Part shown: one piece after another, positions 1 to 9,767 of the stretch
Layout: each line of letters opens with the position of its first letter
How positions within the stretch are numbered: position 1 is the stretch's first letter
Assembly: GCA_032433765.1 (NCBI GenBank)
Contig: JAVIAB010000160.1
Location: 36,022,780-36,086,779 of the forward strand
Reading direction: 5' to 3'
Origin: Megaustenia siamemsis
Taxonomy: Eukaryota > Mollusca > Gastropoda > Stylommatophora > Ariophantidae
Length of the DNA stretch: 64,000 nucleotides
Notes under the pieces: model-generated
Databases searched by the model: none
Seen by the model: only the letters and a program-made list of their open reading frames with translations
What the model was told of the DNA's origin: nothing
Made by a program: the position numbers and the translations under genes

Positions 1-238
1 TTGTATTGTAGTCGCCCCAAGGACCTGGTCTGATGCTCACCTCCGGTCGATTATGTAACTTCTTATCTCTTCGTCTCGGGCACTACTTCAATTCTCCCTA
101 CTCTGTTGACTTACGTGGGAGCAATAAGTGGTCAAGGTGTAAAATAGTCACCCGATCCGTCTGGTCTGGACATAATATTATTTGACTGTTGGTCTGTCAC
201 GATTCTGCCACAGCCAGCACGACGCTATATCTGCTGAC
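1..238. other. no gene seen; possible LINE 3' flank
   Basis: No coding frame, tRNA-like box or repeat is recognised. The segment lies immediately downstream, on the minus strand, of a LINE C-terminal reading frame, so it may be that element's 3' untranslated region. This is inference from position only. Confidence 0.3.
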
Positions 239-459
239 TCAGCAATAGTCTTCATTGTACTTGACCGCATTCCCCCCCTTAATTCCTAGCATTTTTAAGA
301 GGTCGTAGAGGGATGGGGTTGTGAGTCCTCTGGCACTAACCACCACCGAAAACACTCTACTCAGTACTCCCTGCTGTCTCAGCTCGGTGGCGAGATCCTT
401 GTATTTGGATAGGTTGAATATATGTTGTTCCTCTTTCCTGGATTCAATATTCATGTCGT
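239..459 (-). pseudogene. LINE ORF2 C-terminal fragment
   Basis: On the minus strand the frame reads DMNIESRKEEQHIF, then LSKYKDLATELRQQ, then VVVSARGLTTPSLYDLLKML before a stop at 239. This matches the usual tail of LINE reverse transcriptase proteins: a D-x-x-I start, a KYxDL helix, then a VPVVVxAxG-x(3)-L segment. Only the last 70 or so residues remain. Upstream, in the element's own direction, the frame runs straight into the 38-39 bp minisatellite. The DMNI residues are shared with the repeat unit (PHDMNI), so the array appears to start inside the LINE. The clade cannot be decided from this piece. Confidence 0.6.
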
Positions 460-744
460 GGGGGAGTGAAGTAATATTATGTGGTATATTCATGTCGTTG
501 GGAGTGAAGTAATATAATGTGGTATATTCATGTCGTGGGGAGTAAAGTAATATAATGTGGTATATTCATGTCGTTGGGAGTGAAGTAATATAATGTGGTA
601 TATTCATGTCGTTGGGAGTGAAGTAATATAATGTGGTATATTCATGTCGTGGGGGAGTAAAGTAATATAATGTGGTATATTCATGTCGTTGGGAGTGAAG
701 TAATATAATGTGGTATATTCATGTCGTGGGGGAGTGAAGTAATA
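447..744. repeat. 38-39 bp minisatellite, left block
   Basis: About 7.5 copies of a unit containing GTGGTATATTCATGTCGT followed by GGGAGTGAAGTAATATAAT. Units alternate between 38 bp (cgttggga) and 39 bp (cgtgggggag) forms. The minus strand of the 39 bp form is open and reads MNIPHYITSLPHD repeatedly, which is a by-product of 39 being divisible by three. The block is cut by the mariner at a TA inside the unit and resumes after it. Confidence 0.95.
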
Positions 745-2084
745 CGTAGGGAGGTCAAAAAGTAATGCACACCAATTTTTCTCTCGGCTAATAATAAAGA
801 TAGGAATATGAAATTTTGCACACTTGGAATATGACATGTTCCAATTATGTGCACCAAATTGCACAGCATTCTGATAAATATTACGCAATCTATGAACCGT
901 TAAAATGGAGCTTGTCAACAATGTCCGTTAAAAACAGCGAATTGTCATAGAATTTCTGGTTGCGGAAAAAGAAACTGTGGCAAACATTCATAAACGACTG
1001 TGTGCAGTGTACACATGTTCTGCAGTCGATAGGAGCACAGTTAGTCGCTGGGTTCAGAAAATTAAAGCTGCAGAAAGTGTACGAGAGGAGCTGCATGATT
1101 TACCGCGTTCTGGACGTGTTGCCTCGGCTACCAGCACAGACTTGTTAAACCGGGCTGATGCCATTATTCGTAAGGATAGGCGTATCACTAGTCAACAATT
1201 GGCATTGCAGCTTACAGTCAGCAAGGGAAGTGCAATCGCAATTTTTAAAACTCTCGGATATTCAAAGATTTGCGCTCGATGGGTTCCTCGGTGCCTAACA
1301 AATGATCACAGAGTTCAAAGGGAAAACATTCTGTTCTGAATTGTTGGAGGGTTTCGGTGTTGAAGGAGAAATGTTTTTGTCAAAAATTGTTACCGGTGAC
1401 GAAACGTGGGCACATTATTATGAGCCTGAAACAAAAATGCAGTCAATGGAATGGCATCATCCGCAGTCACCAAAAAGAAAAAAAATTCAAAACATCTCCA
1501 TCAGCCGGAAAGGTGATGATCACTGTCTTCTGGGACATTGATGGTGTGATTCTTGTTGATGTAATGACAAGAGGTGAGACAATCAACTCGACAGCTTACA
1601 TCAATACACAGACAAAACTCAAAAATCGGTTCCACAGAGTTCGGCCTAATAAGCCATCTGCAGATTTGTTGCTTCAACATGACAATGCACGCCCTCACAC
1701 AAGTCTGGTAACACGGGAAGCAATCAACAAATTTGGTTGGACTGTACTGCCCCATCCTCCTTACAGCCCTGATCTGGCTCCCTCAGGTTTCCATCTGTTT
1801 GGACCACTCAAAAAATGCCTGCGTGGGACACACTTTGACAATGATGAGGATGTGATCCGTGCAGTTAAAAAATGGCTACGCGAGCAGGACAAAACTTGGC
1901 ACAAACGAGGCATTCATGACCTAGTTTCGCGTTGGCGTAAGGCAATACGCTTGGACGGAGTTTATGTTGAAAAATAGATAGTGTAAAGGGGATGTTCAGC
2001 TACAATCTGTGAAACTTTCACACATTTTGCCCGAATAGTTTCCGAGAAAAAAATTGGTGTGCATTACTTTTTGACCTCCCTACG
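745..2084 (+). mobile_element. mariner DNA transposon, full length, inactive
   Basis: Complete 1340 bp element. Both ends carry inverted repeats of about 40 bp beginning CGTAGGGAGGTCAAAAAGTA, flanked by the TA target duplication (743-744 and 2085-2086). The insertion is inside a minisatellite unit, and the pre-insertion unit (agtaatataatg) is recovered by removing the element and one TA. Mariners move by cut-and-paste using their own transposase. This copy cannot, because its transposase gene is broken (separate entry). The two ends are almost identical to each other, so the insertion looks moderately young even though the gene is damaged. Confidence 0.96.
905..1977 (+). pseudogene. mariner transposase, broken
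   Basis: Transposase of the mariner family (DNA-binding helix-turn-helix halves, then a DDE-type D,D34D nuclease domain). The start is ATG at 905. An in-frame TAA lies at 929-931. The frame then reads KQRIVIEFLVAEKETVANIH and continues through WVQKIKAAES and the ICARWVPRCL linker. One frameshift falls near 1325-1335 and a second in the A-run near 1485-1492. The first catalytic Asp is in TGDETW (about 1398) and the second in HDNARPH (1681). The third position, exactly 35 codons later at 1786-1788, is GGT (Gly) in APSGFHLF where the family has Asp. The frame ends RLDGVYVEK at 1977, a normal C-terminus. It therefore has one nonsense codon, two frameshifts and a lost catalytic residue. Confidence 0.95.
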
Positions 2085-3060
2085 TATAATGTGGTATATT
2101 CATGTCGTTGGGAGTGAAGTAATATAATGTGGTATATTCATGTCGTGGGGGAGTGAAGTAATATAATGTGGTATATTCATGTCGTTGGGAGTGATGTAAT
2201 ATAATGTGGTACATTCATGTCGTGAGGAAGTGAAGTAATATAATGTGGTATATTCATGTCGTTGGGAGTGAAGTAATATAATGTGGTATATTCATGTCGT
2301 GACGAAGTGAAGTAATATAATGTGGTATATTCATGTCGTAGGGGAGTGAAGTAATATAATGTGGTATATTCATGTCGTGAGGGAGTGAAGTAATATAATG
2401 TGGTATATTCATGTCGTGGGGGAGTAAAGTAATATAATGTGGTATATTCATGTCGTTGGGAGTGAAGTAATATAATGTGGTATATTCATGTCGTGGGGGA
2501 GTGAAGTAATATAATGTGGTATATTCATGTCGTTGGGAGTGAAGTAATATAATGTGGTATATTCATGTCGTGGGGGAGTGAAGTAATATAATGTGGTATA
2601 TTCATGTCGTTGGGAGTGATGTAATATAATGTGGTACATTCATGTCGTGAGGAAGTGAAGTAATATAATGTGGTATATTCATGTCGTTGGGAGTGAAGTA
2701 ATATAATGTGGTATATTCATGTCGTGACGAAGTGAAGTAATATAATGTGGTATATTCATGTCGTAGGGGAGTGAAGTAATATAATGTGGTATATTCATGT
2801 CGTGAGGGAGTGAAGTAATATAATGTGGTATATTCATGTCGTGAGGGAGTGAAGTAATATAATGTGGTATATTCATGTCGTGAGGGAGTGAAGTAATATA
2901 ATGTTGTATATTCATGTCGTGGGAGAGTGAAGTAATATAATGTGGTATATTCATGTCGTGGGAGAGTGAAGTAATATAATGTGGTATATTCATGTCGTGG
3001 GAGAGTGAAGTAATATAATGTGGTATATTCCTGTCGTGGGAATGATGTAATATAATGTGA
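2085..3060. repeat. 38-39 bp minisatellite, middle block with higher-order copy
   Basis: Continuation of the array after the mariner. A distinctive run of variant units (gtggtacattcatg, then cgtgaggaag, cgtgacgaag, cgtaggggag) appears twice, with the marker acattcatg at 2211 and 2636. This gives a higher-order duplication of about 425 bp, or 11 units. The right end is homogenised for a cgtgggagag form. Confidence 0.93.
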
Positions 3061-3874
3061 CATATTCATGTCTTAAGATAGTAAAGTAATATAATACGAC
3101 ATATTCATGTCTTAATATAGTGAAGTAATATAATATGACATATTCATGTCTTAATATAGTGAAGTAATATAATATGACATATTCATGTCTTAATATAGTG
3201 AAGTAATATAATACGACACATTCATGTCTTAATATAGTGAAGTAATATAATATGACATATTCATGTCTTAATATAGTGAAGTAATATAATACGACACATT
3301 CATGTCTTAATATAGTGAAGTAATATAATACGACATATTCATGTCTTAATATAGTGAAGTAATATAATATGACATATTCATGTCTTAATATAGTGAAGTA
3401 ATATAATATGACATATTCATGTCTTAATATAGTGAAGTAATATAATACGACACATTCATGTCTTAATATAGTGAAGTAATATAATATGACACATTCATGT
3501 CTTAATATAGTGAAGTAATATAATATGACATATTCATGTCTTAATATAGTGAAGTAATATAATATGACATATTCATGTCTTAATATAGTGAAGTAATATA
3601 ATATGACACATTCATGTCTTAATATAGTGAAGTAATATAATGTGGCATATTCATGTCTTAATATAGTGAAGTAATATAATGTGCATATTCATGTCTTAAT
3701 ATAGTGAAGTAATATAATGTGGCATATTCATGTCTTAATATAGTGAAGTAATATAATATGACACATTCATGTCTTAATATAGTGAAGTAATATAATGTGG
3801 CATATTCATGTCTTAATATAGTGAAGTAATATAATATGACATATTCATGTCTTAATATAGTGAAGTAATATTTC
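3061..3874. repeat. 39 bp minisatellite, right block (second variant)
   Basis: About 21 copies of a 39 bp unit in which the cgtgggggag segment is replaced by cttaatatag and gtggtatatt by atgacatatt or acgacacatt. The change from the previous block is abrupt at about 3060, so the two blocks were homogenised separately. The array ends in a partial unit at about 3873. Confidence 0.93.
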
Positions 3875-4223
3875 ACTAAAGCTTGACCATACCATGTAGA
3901 GGTGAGAGGGTCAGTGATTTGTACCGCTTTCATTACTTTGCACAACTGAGTAAGCTAAGTACCCCTTTCTTTCCCGCTGGATGGGCTGGAGTGTGCAAAG
4001 ATATACTTGATGTACGGAACCACTTAAACGCTAAACCAGTGCGTTTGCAATACCCTAGAGATGTTCCTAGCCAAGTTCACAATTCTTCTAAATTATTCTA
4101 TTGATGAATAAAATCAACAACAGAAGATAATTAAATTGTACACACAATACAAGGTGTTATTGAGGAATGATGCTGACAAAGCTTTGTGGTGGCCAGTATC
4201 GTAGTTTCTGAGCTAATAGGTAA
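3875..4223. other. no gene seen
   Basis: Short frames only; none resembles a known protein. No tRNA-like boxes or tandem structure were found. Confidence 0.4.
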
Positions 4224-4538
4224 CGGTGAAGTACGAGACTTGAATTGCATCTTAGCGCGCGAGTTTTTACCCACATGTGCTCGGCCATCTATTCAGAAGC
4301 TTTCGGAGACTTCTGGATAGTGTCGATTCAAGCATCGAAACTCACGATACGAGTTCCTCACCTTCCCAGAGTGCTACCCTGGTACTCATTTCTCCCACCG
4401 GCTGGGTCGACCGCGGGGGTATTTTTATTTCTAACCACGAGTATAATTCACACTGCTTCAAGCGGGAATCGAACCCGGTTTGTCCGAACGTCGGTAGCCC
4501 AGTCGATTGGTTTTTCCAACTAGGCTACCGACGCCCCC
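4224..4538 (-). mobile_element. SINE B copy (tRNA-derived)
   Basis: Reading the minus strand, the 5' end is GGGGGCGTCGGTAGCCTAG, with a box A-like GGTAGCCTAGTTGG and a box B-like GGGTTCGATTCC about 50 bases later, as in RNA polymerase III tRNA promoters. The body contains a GGTCGACCCAGCC segment and a perfect 8 bp hairpin in other copies (CCAGAAGT and ACTTCTGG). It ends in CAAGTCTCGTACTT. Three other copies occur in the window (6304, 13011, 53028). Mobilisation would depend on a LINE partner. Confidence 0.85.
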
Positions 4539-4682
4539 GAACCAGAGGTTCTAACTGACTTATCAAACGATTGATGTAGCAAGTCATATTACGTCACAAG
4601 CAGACTAGGATAGCACCTTGCACTGAGAAAACATCAAATAATTTGTCGGTCACCAGTGATAATTAAAACAGATCAACTATCA

Positions 4683-5100
4683 CCTTCTTCTTCTTTTCTC
4701 TTTCACTGATACCTAAAAGGTGTCGTGGTCTATATCATTTGTCGTTCTTGAGCTGCTCGAATTGTCTGAATTGGTGATTTTCCTTTGTTGTTACATGTCT
4801 CTGTCACTGCATCTATCCATCTTCTTCTGGGTCTTCCTCTTGGTCTTTTCCCATGCATTCTCGAGAAGAACACCCTTGATGGTGATTGGTGAGGATTCAT
4901 TCTGACCAGGTGGCCGAACCATTTAAGTTGTTGTTGTTCTATATATTCTTGGCAGGGTTTTGTTCCTACCATTTTTCTTATGGTTTCATTTGGTATTCTA
5001 TCTCTTCTTGTGTTGTTTGTTACTTTTCTCAAGCATCGCATCTCACATGTATTGATCTTTCTTAAATGGGATTTAGAAAGGGTCCATGTGACCCTTCTAT
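4683..5100 (-). mobile_element. LINE A-type 3' end
   Basis: The minus-strand frame reads TWTLSKSHLRKI, TCEMRCLRKVTNNTRRDRI, KMVGTKPCQEYIEQQQLKW, FGHLVRM, then KRPRGRPRRRWID and a C-terminus AAQERQMI. This is the conserved post-reverse-transcriptase C-terminal region of many invertebrate LINEs. The 3' tail is a short (GAA)n run at 4683-4700. It is 5'-truncated, and its 5' piece is attached in reverse (next entry). Confidence 0.8.
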
Positions 5101-5180
5101 GCCAGCTAAACAACAAATGATAAATAGCATCTTCATACCAACTTTGTGCTATGAAAGTCAAACATGGACCCTTTCTTTCA
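5101..5180 (+). mobile_element. inverted 5' segment of the same LINE (twin-priming structure)
   Basis: This segment reads on the plus strand SIFIPTLCYESQTWTLS, the coding sequence that lies directly upstream of TWTLSKSHLRK in the intact element. The last 15 bases, ACATGGACCCTTTCT, are present in both the inverted and the non-inverted part. An inverted 5' piece joined to a correctly oriented 3' piece, with a few shared bases at the joint, is the known product of twin priming during LINE insertion. Confidence 0.75.
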
Positions 5181-5448
5181 ACTATCACCAATAATCTACA
5201 GATTAAAAATTGATGCGAAATCACAACAGTAGGAAGAGTTGCAATGAAGCTCCAACGTGCGAGTATAACTCTATTAATTGTCTAGATTCTACCTATTGGA
5301 ACTTAACTCTCATGACAACTTTTGTGAACTTTTCTCTGTCCTGCGAACAATACAGCATCTAGAAGTTGAAACTACACCTCTTCTGCTATATCTTTCACCC
5401 AACTTCTAGGTGTTGCTCTTTCTCGATCACTTGGAACTTTGTCCTTAA

Positions 5449-5532
5449 CTCATCATCATCATCATCATTACCATCATCATCATCATCACCATCATCATTA
5501 TCATCACCATCATCATCATCATCATCATCCAG
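5449..5532. repeat. (CAT)n microsatellite, LINE 3' tail
   Basis: About 28 mostly perfect CAT triplets with occasional CAC or TTA interruptions. It is the (TGA/ATG)n tail of the minus-strand LINE that follows. Confidence 0.95.
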
Positions 5533-5549
5533 TCCCATGACCTTTGCAG

Positions 5550-5850
5550 AACGTTACATCATCACATCCTGTTATAAAGAATCGATATCCCAGCCAAATC
5601 TCCCACAGAACGTTAGTTTCATCACAGCCCGTTTTAAAGAATCGCTATCTCCAGCCAAATCTCCCACAGAACGTTGCATTCATCACAGCCCGTTTTAAAG
5701 AATCGCTATCCCCAGCCAAATCTCCCACAGAACGTTAGTTTTCATCACAGCCCGTTTTAAAGAATCGCTATCTCCAGCCAAATCTCCCACAGAACGTTGC
5801 ATTCATCACAGCCCGTTTTATAGAATCTATGTTTCTAGCCATATCTCCCA
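5550..5850. repeat. 61 bp tandem block inside LINE coding sequence
   Basis: About 4.8 copies of a 61 bp unit containing AACGTTGCATTCATCACAGC and CCAGCCAAATCTCCCACAG. On the minus strand each unit encodes SLKRAVMNATFCGRFGWR-like residues of the LINE C-terminus. Because 61 is not a multiple of three, the frame shifts from copy to copy, so the amplification was not under coding selection. Confidence 0.9.
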
Positions 5851-5995
5851 CTCCTCCTGTTGTCATGTTCAAGGTCTCCTGGATGTCTTGAAACCACATT
5901 CTCCTTTGCCTACCACTGATTAGTCGACCTGGAACCATGCCTTCCATTATTGTTCTTTCCAGTCCGCTGTGTCTTTTGACGTGGACATAGTATAT

Positions 5996-6303
5996 TAATT
6001 ATGATTACGAACACGATAATATATCATAATTATATAAAGGAAAACAATATAATAAAATGGTGTGGTTACAGTTTCATGTATGTGAAGGACAACACAAAAT
6101 CAAAACGACGTGGCGGCTTATTATTCTTGCAACTGGAACAATTCACCAAATACACACAACAATATGTAAGTGAACAAACTAAAACTGCATAGCGACTTGA
6201 AAGTAAAATATCAGTGCAGAAAATATTACTGACAGTGAATGAAAGGCAATCTGTCTGTGTGCTGTCTGTGATGGTCGAAATTCAAAAGCACCTCATGTTG
6301 GGT
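5996..6303. other. no gene seen
   Basis: AT-rich sequence with only short chance frames; nothing recognised. Confidence 0.4.
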
Positions 6304-6617
6304 GGTAAAGGTAAAGTACGAGACTTGAATCGGCGTCTTAGCACACGAGTTTCACCCATATGTGCTCGGCTGCCTATACAGAAGTGTTCGAAGACTTCTG
6401 GACAATGTCGCTTGAAACATCGAAACTCACGACGCGAAGCGGCACTCCTCACCTTCCCCTGGTACCCAGTTCTGCCAGCGGCTGTGTCGACCGCGGGGAT
6501 ATTTGTTTTTCAATCACAAGTCCAGTTCACACCGCTTCCAGCGGGAATCGAACACTGGTTGTTTGACTGTCGGTAGTCCAGTCGTGTGGTTGTCCCATCT
6601 AGGCTACCCAGGCCCTC
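6304..6617 (-). mobile_element. SINE B copy
   Basis: Same structure as the copy at 4224: the plus strand begins GGTAAAGGTAAAGTACGAGA and ends with the tRNA-like head CTAGGCTACCCAGGCCC. The box B complement GGGAATCGAACAC carries substitutions, so the internal promoter is degraded. Confidence 0.85.
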
Positions 6618-6630
6618 ACCCTGGGTGGTA

Positions 6631-6815
6631 AAAAGTAAAGTACCCCCGTCACGCCAAGTGGCGTATAGGGAATATGGTGTTAGTGACCATAAATTTTACA
6701 GACCTTCGGCACATGATTTTTGGGGTATTGTGGTCGGTATTACGCCCGTGCCGCTTTACTTTCCCAGAAGAAAACATTCCGCAACCATTAAAGGTTGGGT
6801 GAACGGGAAGTTCCT
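6631..6815 (-). mobile_element. SINE A copy, head lost
   Basis: The plus strand starts AAAGTAAAGTACCCCCGTCA and carries the whole SINE A body (GTGTTAGTGACCATAAAT, CGGCACATGATTTTTGGGG, CCGTGCCGCTTTACTTTCC). The tRNA-like head with boxes A and B cannot be recognised, so the copy is 5'-truncated or diverged. Confidence 0.85.
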
Positions 6816-6835
6816 GTGTGTTACCGGGGCCTCAT

Positions 6836-7750
6836 TATGAGGGAGGTAAAGAATAGTGACACTGTGACCTTCCAGGCATGTCGTAAGAGGCGACTAAGGA
6901 GTTTGATCGATGGCTTGACAGGCTGTCATTGTAAAAAGTATTGTTATGGAAACAGCACCGTATATTTTAGAGCAGTGATCTCTGCAATATGTGTCATTTT
7001 GGCACGCAAGGTTTCTGTTTTTGAGATTGTGGTTCTGCCCTATGTGCCGTCTTCGGCTCGAAAGGACAATAGATAGAACGGGAAGCCGTCGGTGGGTGTG
7101 TGGAGGTGGAGGGGCTAAACAAAGGGGGCAGGAGACAAAGGACCACTGTAGCATTATTTTATTGTCATCATTGGACGATTATGTCCTTTTACCTGCAACA
7201 AAGATTTTTTTTTTTTTTTTTGTACGTTATTTTCTTTATTAACCAGTGCTCGGTAAAGTCATAGTTTAATCATATAATTTATTCAGCGGAACGAGTGTTC
7301 TCCCCTTAGTTGACATCACAACAAAACTACAGTGGATCTCAAATATTACACATTGTGTTAGGGTTAGGTTTAGTGTTGGACTTTAGCTTCCCGTTTCTAT
7401 TTTCTCTAACATTAGAGTCCTCTAATGAGATTATGGAACAATGTAAAAAAAAAACTGCATTGATCTTCCTCCAAATTTAATCATGTATGTGCTTAAACTA
7501 GGACTTTAATCCAGTGCTATAACATGATGGATATGATGGTACATCAGATTGAATGAATGTAGCCTAACTACGACACATAACCACAAGCACCATTCACAAG
7601 GAGAACGAAATAAAATAAAAGGAGACTAGAAAAGGTAAACAAGGGATGACAATAACCATTAGAAAAGCTCACTTGAGTCACAATTCTGAAACTGCTGCTC
7701 AAATAAATTCCCAGTAAACATATTTCGGTAACTAACACTCATGTACTTAC
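6836..7750. other. non-coding, includes a LINE-type 3' end near 7030-7065
   Basis: No exon is recognised. At 7033-7064 the sequence TGCCCTATGTGCCGTCTTCG followed by GCTCGAAAGGA closely resembles the end of the RTE-like element at 62.05-62.09 kb, so a LINE 3' end probably lies here. A 16-17 base T-run is at 7206-7222. The region lies downstream of the receptor exon's splice donor and should be intron of that gene. Confidence 0.45.
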
Positions 7751-8266
7751 CTGGACGTATCCATCTCCTTTGTCCAGCATATATCCAATAACAGGAATAC
7801 CAAGCGCCTCGGAGAGAAGGTTGACTGTCTGAACAGTTTTGACTCGTCCAAACACTACTATCAGGCGTATCTGGCTCCGGTCGCCTTCAAAATGTGCACA
7901 CATTTTAGTCATCATGACCTTCAGATCATGTGATGAGGGCAAAACGTGCCCCGCCCACGTAAATATCACACTATTGTTAATCATATCAGCCAGAGCTCGT
8001 TCAAAGATAGGCATGAAGTCATCAAGGTCTTGTTCCTCAAACACTGCGGTGATGTTAACAACCGGTTTAACTGGTGGAACTGGGAATTTCCTGGACGCGG
8101 AATGGGCTGTGGTCAGAGAGTCAATTGCCGCAACCATCATGTTGGACTTGCCATGTACGTGGGTCGACAAGTCGCATACAATACATGGAAGGAGACTCGC
8201 CAGCAACAACATGGCCACTAGCCCCACCATGGTAGAAATCTCCGAAGCACGAACAGACTTCTCAAC
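7751..8266 (-). CDS. first coding exon of an NMDA-type glutamate receptor (GluN2-like)
   Basis: Partial gene: one exon, coding 8230 down to 7751 (160 codons, ending in phase 0). The start ATG sits in ACCATGG, a strong context, and begins MVGLVAMLLLASLLPCIVCD, a clear signal peptide. From about residue 45 the chain reads PPVKPVVNITAVFEEQDLDD, then FMPIFERALADMINNSVIF, SHDLKVMMTKMCAHFEGD, IRLIVVFGRVKTVQTVNLLS and EALGIPVIGYMLDKGDGYVQ. This is the opening beta-alpha-beta pattern of the LIVBP-like amino-terminal domain. The MxTKMC cysteine and the following hydrophobic strand line up with ITRIC in GluN2 subunits. The donor CAG|GTAAGT is at 7751/7750, and an acceptor TTTATTTCCAG lies just before 8266, so 36 bases of 5' UTR belong to this exon. 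Later exons would lie at lower coordinates; none is visible, so the next intron exceeds 7.7 kb. GluN3 or another iGluR is possible. The product would be a plasma-membrane glutamate-gated channel subunit. Confidence 0.72.
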
Positions 8267-9221
8267 CTGGAAATAAATCGGATCATTATTCACAGGGACC
8301 AGAAGTTGTCTTGATTCAATAAATGTTCCCTGTAGTTCATTCAGAGTGTTCGCCGATATTATTCTAATCACCTTCTTAATATACCTTGAACAGCAACGGT
8401 GACGACTCAGATAACGTCTTGGTTTAAAAAGTACATCTTCCAATACATTACAAGCTATAGTAAAAAGAACATCAAATAATGGCGGCCTAAGACACCGACG
8501 ACACCGGTGAGCACTGGATAAATGTCCGCCAAAAATGAGACACAAAATCACTCCATACGTTGTGTAATTGGAAACATCGGATAAACCAAGCTGTGAAATA
8601 TTGCTTTTCCAATTATCGAGCATTCTAGACCACATTTTCTTGACATTTGTCCACAGAAGCACAAATTATATACAACTAAGCCAAGTCCAGTCGCTGAATA
8701 TTGCATTTTGTCAGTGTTTCTTTTGTGTTGCACATTGCAGAATAGATGGAAAATCCCAGTTTTCAAAAATAAGAATACACAATATAACTGAGTTTCCTTC
8801 ATTGAATTCTGCACCAAATATAAAGATTAAATTAAACATGAATTCTTTAACAATCGTTGACGTAAAAATGAAATGAATGAAACTTTAGAGAAGTTTCAAC
8901 TAAAAATCTTCGAGTCGCTACAATGATTGAATTAAACATCGCGGTTAATGCTACTCCATGGCGCTGTTGTTTATTATTTGTATTGTTGGCTTTCTTTCTG
9001 ACAAAGATAGGGAGGTTAGAATATTCTCCCTTGAGAGCCTACATTTTTCTGTGACACGTTTTGGTGACAACTTTGACAGAATACTGTTACAGTCACCACA
9101 AACAACATTAATAAAAAGGTCACAAACAAAATTTAAGCGTATTAATACTTATAGTAATAAATAGTTGAAGATAACAATTATAACCGATTATAATAATAAT
9201 AATTTAAAAAAAAATAAATAA
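8267..9221. other. likely 5' intron or upstream region of the receptor gene
   Basis: The frame of the receptor exon stays open upstream to about 8662 on the minus strand, but the added residues resemble no receptor and precede a good splice acceptor, so they are read as intron. The rest is AT-rich and shows no repeat family or exon that I recognise. Confidence 0.4.
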
Positions 9222-9762
9222 ATAAGGGAGCCGCGATAGCTCAGTAGTTAGTGAACTGGACTACAAAAGACCAGAGGTAGCGTTCGATCCCAACCGACGG
9301 CTCCAATTCACCCAGTCTTTAATGGGTACCGGATTTTTTTCTGGGAAAGTAAAGCGGCACAGGCGTAATACCGACCACATTACCCCAAAAATCATGTGCC
9401 GAAGGTCTGTAAAATATATTGTCACTAACACCATATTCCCTATACGTAACTTGGCGTGACGGGGGTAAAAAAAAAAAGTAAAGTACCCCCGTCACGCCAA
9501 GTGGCGTATAGGGAAATATGGTGTTAGTGACCCTATATTTTACAGACCTTCAGCACATGATTTTTGGGGTAATGTGGTCAGTATTACGCCCGTGCTGCTT
9601 TACTTTCCCAGAAAAAAATCCGGTACCCATTTAAGGCTGGGTGAACCCGGAAGCCGTCGGTTGGGATCGAACCCTACCCCTTGTCCGTGGTAGTCCAGTT
9701 CTCTAACCACTGAGCTATCGCGGCTCCCCGTGACGGGGGTACTTTACTTTTTTTTTTTTATT
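9222..9762 (+). mobile_element. SINE A copy interrupted by a second SINE A
   Basis: The head GGGAGCCGCGATAGCTCAGT contains box A (TAGCTCAGTAGTTAG) and, about 45 bases on, a box B-like GCGTTCGATCCC. The body runs to CGTGACGGGGGTA at 9455-9467, is interrupted by a reversed SINE A, and resumes at 9729 with the same 13 bases, ending ACTTTACTTTTTTTTTTTT. SINE A is the most frequent mobile element in the window. The closing CGCCACTTGGCG is a perfect short palindromic hairpin before the tail. Confidence 0.93.
9468..9728 (-). mobile_element. SINE A full-length copy nested in SINE A
   Basis: A 261 bp element from A-run (complement of the T tail) to the head GGGAGCCGCGAT, flanked by a perfect 13 bp target-site duplication CGTGACGGGGGTA (9455-9467 and 9729-9741). 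This defines the exact ends of SINE A: a tRNA-like head of about 75 bp, a body of about 165 bp and a short TACTTTACT(T)n tail. The duplication shows insertion by LINE-type target-primed reverse transcription. Confidence 0.95.
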
Positions 9763-9767
9763 CTGCA

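Larger units (their letters stand above)
5449..5995 (-). mobile_element. LINE F-type 3' end with internal tandem block
   Basis: On the minus strand, from about 5960 down, the frame reads KRHSGLERTIMEGMVPGR, LISGRQRRMWFQDIQETLNM, then SLKRAVMNATFCKGHGTG and a TGA stop. The stop is the first unit of the (TGA)n tail, seen on the plus strand as CATCATCAT at 5449-5532. Between 5550 and 5850 a 61 bp piece of this coding region is repeated (separate entry). The element is 5'-truncated. Confidence 0.8.

Noticed and set aside
6950..7010. hAT-like terminus (AGCAGTGATCTCTGCAATAT)
   Set aside because: Only a loose similarity to hAT ends, with no second terminus or target duplication.
7839..8276. Plus-strand ORF of 145 codons opposite the receptor exon
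   Set aside because: It is a shadow of the minus-strand exon, which has the signal peptide, splice sites and domain similarity.
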